From: Candidatus Woesearchaeota archaeon UBA153
Lineage (GTDB): Archaea > Nanobdellota > Nanobdellia > Woesearchaeales > UBA525
Assembly: GCA_002503705.1 (NCBI GenBank)
Contig: DASH01000005.1
Span: forward strand, 1 to 22,395
Direction: 5' to 3'
DNA length: 22,395 bases
Part shown: in pieces, positions 20,738 to 22,395 of the stretch
Layout: each line of letters opens with the position of its first letter
Position numbering within the stretch: position 1 is the stretch's first letter
Position numbers and translations under genes: made by a program
The notes under the pieces: model-generated
The model's database searches: none
What the model was told of the DNA's origin: nothing
Seen by the model: only the letters and a program-made list of their open reading frames with translations

Positions 20738-22108
20738 TCATCCGCTCGGCGTCGAGAAGTCGTTGATGTCCGGAGGCGGCTGGTCGTCGCCGCTGCCGCT
20801 CGACCCGCCGGACGGCGCTTGCGACATCGTGCTCTCGAGCTGTTGCAAGTGCTTGAGGTTGTCGCACAGCTTCTGACGGTCTGGCGATTCAAGCTTGTCG
20901 CACAACGAGTACTGGCCCTCGAGGATGAACGGCATGAGGCACGTGTCGCGATCCTCCGCGTCGGAGACCTTCGCGCAATGGCCCGGGTTGTGGTCCGCCA
21001 TGACGATCGCGTTCAAGCACTGGTCGCGACGCGCCAAGTTCTTCTCGGCGAGACACTCCTGCTCCGCCCGCGACGAGTCGCCCTTCTCGGCGAGCGCGAG
21101 CGCGCGCTTCGTCACGTCCTCTCCTCCCCCGTCCTTGATGATAATGATGGGCGGGTTGTACCCTCTCGCGTCGTCGTCACCGTCCGCCGAGCTGGCCGGC
21201 GTCCCGCTCGACGGCGTCTTCACGGTGAACCGCGCCGTCGCGGTCGCGGGCGCCTCGCCGCTATACCACGCGACGACCTCCACCTCGTACTGGCCGTCGT
21301 CAAGGTCGTCATCGACAGGCACTCGTTTCGAGACGTCCATGCTCGTGCTGATCGCCCTCGTCACCTTCTCGCTCCACATCTCGTCCCCATACTCGTCGTT
21401 CAAGCGGAACTCGACTTCAGCATCATACGTGCCGGCGCCGCCCTTGTTCGTCAACGTCACCGTCGCCTGGACGTCCTCACCGGGCGCGACGCTCGCGGCG
21501 TCAAGTTCCAGGACGACGTCGAGAAGACGCGACTGGCCGGAACCGATGTTGCCGCCGCCTCCGCCGTTCCCTCCACCCATGCCTTTCAGGAAGGAGAGTC
21601 CGAAGACGATGCCGGCGATGACGAGGAGAACGAACGCGATCTTGAGGATGGTCCCGGTGGGCAGGTGCACTTCGTGCTTGATGACGGGAGCACCTGTTAC
21701 CTGCGCGATCGCCGCGTCGACGTCGCTCGCGGCGTACCCTTGCTGGACGAGGTACGGGCGCAACTGTTCGACCTGATAACCTTGTGCGAGATAGGTTCGC
21801 AAGTACGCGACGAGAGCCGCGACAGCAGGTGATGATTGTGTTCCGAACGCGGCTGACTGATTGGACGCTGAACCTTGCGTGCTATACTCTGACGACGGCG
21901 TACTAAATCCTGCCGACGAACTGGACGCTGCGGACTGAGCGGTCGTCGGTTGACTGAACCCTGCGTTCTGTACACCGCTCAGTTCACGGAAGGCAGAATC
22001 AATCATGCTTTGCGGGTAACCGTTCTGGAGCAAGAACTCTCGCACTTGCTGCTCGTGATAGCCCTGGCTCAAGAGCCCGGCGACATACTCCGCAAGAGAT
22101 TGACCCAC
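20738..22108 (-). CDS. Membrane protein: two cytosolic UBA-like repeats, TM helix, external Ig-like and Cys-rich helical parts
   Basis: The 456-aa product begins with GTG 22108. Two UBA-like three-helix repeats (about 2-45 and 97-139) share the pattern 'YL...GL/QGY...LR..L..QGY....D.A'. They are joined by a Ser/Thr/Gln-rich linker (46-92). One membrane helix (about 153-174) and a Gly/Asn-rich hinge (178-193) lead to an Ig-like domain of CARDB type (about 194-285). Its text reads SVAPGEDVQATVTLTNKGGA and then DDGQYEVEVVAWYSG. An acidic linker and a Cys-rich helical domain with paired cysteines (CLAEKNLARRDQC, HCAKVSDAEDRDTC, LCDKLESPDRQKLC) follow, with a Pro/Gly/Ser tail. The TATA at 22146-22153 leaves a leader of about 15 nt. 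It could link an external structure to a cytosolic partner. Function unknown. Confidence 0.85.
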   Translation of the reverse strand: MGQSLAEYVAGLLSQGYHEQQVREFLLQNGYPQSMIDSAFRELSGVQNAGFSQPTTAQSAASSSSAGFSTPSSEYSTQGSASNQSAAFGTQSSPAVAALVAYLRTYLAQGYQVEQLRPYLVQQGYAASDVDAAIAQVTGAPVIKHEVHLPTGTILKIAFVLLVIAGIVFGLSFLKGMGGGNGGGGGNIGSGQSRLLDVVLELDAASVAPGEDVQATVTLTNKGGAGTYDAEVEFRLNDEYGDEMWSEKVTRAISTSMDVSKRVPVDDDLDDGQYEVEVVAWYSGEAPATATARFTVKTPSSGTPASSADGDDDARGYNPPIIIIKDGGGEDVTKRALALAEKGDSSRAEQECLAEKNLARRDQCLNAIVMADHNPGHCAKVSDAEDRDTCLMPFILEGQYSLCDKLESPDRQKLCDNLKHLQQLESTMSQAPSGGSSGSGDDQPPPDINDFSTPSG

Positions 22109-22145
22109 CCCTGATTACACCCAGGATGGAATAGAAGGAAAGGGA

Positions 22146-22153
22146 TTTAAAAA
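22146..22153 (-). promoter_or_regulatory. TATA box of the UBA-like membrane protein gene
   Basis: TTTTTAAA on the minus strand lies 38-45 bp before the GTG at 22108, giving a short leader with GGTG-type SD sequence. It also lies just after the stop of the next upstream gene (22166), so the two minus-strand genes have separate promoters. Confidence 0.6.
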
Positions 22154-22165
22154 GGTTGTGTGGTC

Positions 22166-22395
22166 TTACGGCGAAGGCTTCTCTTTCTTCTTCAAGTAGT
22201 ATGCCTTGTGGCCGCCATCACCCCACTCGCCGCTCTCTAGCGCTTGGCCGAGGCTGACGAGTTCGTGGTTCTTCAACATCTTGAAGTTTGTATCGTCAGA
22301 GACTTCTAAGCCCGAGTCCTTGACCTTCGGCCCGAGGTAGTCGTGGAACTGCTTGTGGCTCACGTGGCCGAAATATTGCATGAACTTCTTTGAAT
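22166..22395 (-). CDS. Unknown protein, C-terminal part (5' end beyond the window)
   Basis: The minus-strand frame stays open to the window edge, with F-K-K-S codons before the first Met at 22381, so the gene probably starts outside. The visible 75 or so residues are hydrophilic and rich in His, Lys and Gly (GHVSHKQFHDYLGPKVKDSG, ESGEWGDGGHKAYYLKKKEK) with no membrane segment. I do not recognise a family. It could also begin at Met 22381 and encode 71 aa, but no SD is visible in the few bases upstream. Confidence 0.6.
   Translation of the reverse strand, partial: SKKFMQYFGHVSHKQFHDYLGPKVKDSGLEVSDDTNFKMLKNHELVSLGQALESGEWGDGGHKAYYLKKKEKPSP

Noticed and set aside
20350..20766. Small plus-strand protein gene covering the repeat array
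   Set aside because: It overlaps the end of pilin-like gene 2 out of frame and runs into the convergent gene, with no SD-supported start. Kept only as a repeat with possible coding ancestry.

Overview
The window looks like a G+C-rich chromosome segment of a small-genome archaeon, most likely a DPANN (Woesearchaeota/Pacearchaeota-like) lineage. The archaeal evidence is TATA-type promoters 25-35 bp before short-leader or leaderless starts, SD sites of the GGTGA/GGAGG type, a diphthamide-synthesis gene (dph6), an archaeal tRNA-Thr with discriminator U and no encoded CCA, an intron-split tRNA-Leu, a COG2512-type membrane wHTH protein and archaeal class III (pilin-type) signal peptides. The DPANN placement rests on remembered resemblance of several hypothetical families and is an inference.

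Layout, left to right. (i) 1-1281, minus strand: a tRNA-Leu(UAA) cut by the window edge inside or just after its intron, dph6, a 110-aa orphan and tRNA-Thr(GGU). The orphan starts five bases after the tRNA 3' end. (ii) 1320-1505: a 168-bp non-coding element with 15-bp perfect terminal inverted repeats and a perfect 9-bp flanking direct repeat, i.e. a MITE-like insertion. (iii) 1583-3597: two small secreted proteins on the minus strand, divergent from a membrane-anchored wHTH regulator. Four iterons spaced 21-22 bp apart lie in the divergent promoter region. (iv) 3767-6515: a double zinc-ribbon protein and methionyl-tRNA synthetase. (v) 6757-20408: one promoter followed by six tightly packed or overlapping plus-strand genes for envelope or secreted proteins. 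Two paralogous giant Ig-like/Cys-rich proteins alternate with two paralogous large proteins carrying a class III signal peptide; a small secreted beta-rich protein and a polytopic membrane protein complete the set. (vi) 20409-20737: a convergent intergenic region with a five-copy motif array and a structured element whose diverged homologue lies between metG and the operon. (vii) 20738-22395, minus strand: a membrane protein with two cytosolic UBA-like repeats and an external Ig/Cys-rich part, then the 3' part of an unknown gene.

The strongest candidate for an undescribed system is the six-gene operon. I infer that it builds a cell-surface apparatus (pilus- or adhesin-like) in which two giant Cys-rich proteins work with two giant pilin-like proteins, helped by a membrane component. 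Each giant Cys-rich gene carries an internal low-G+C island, which suggests exchangeable surface domains. The second point of interest is a family of short repeats and hairpin elements found on both sides of the operon and, as a shorter match, inside the metG linker.
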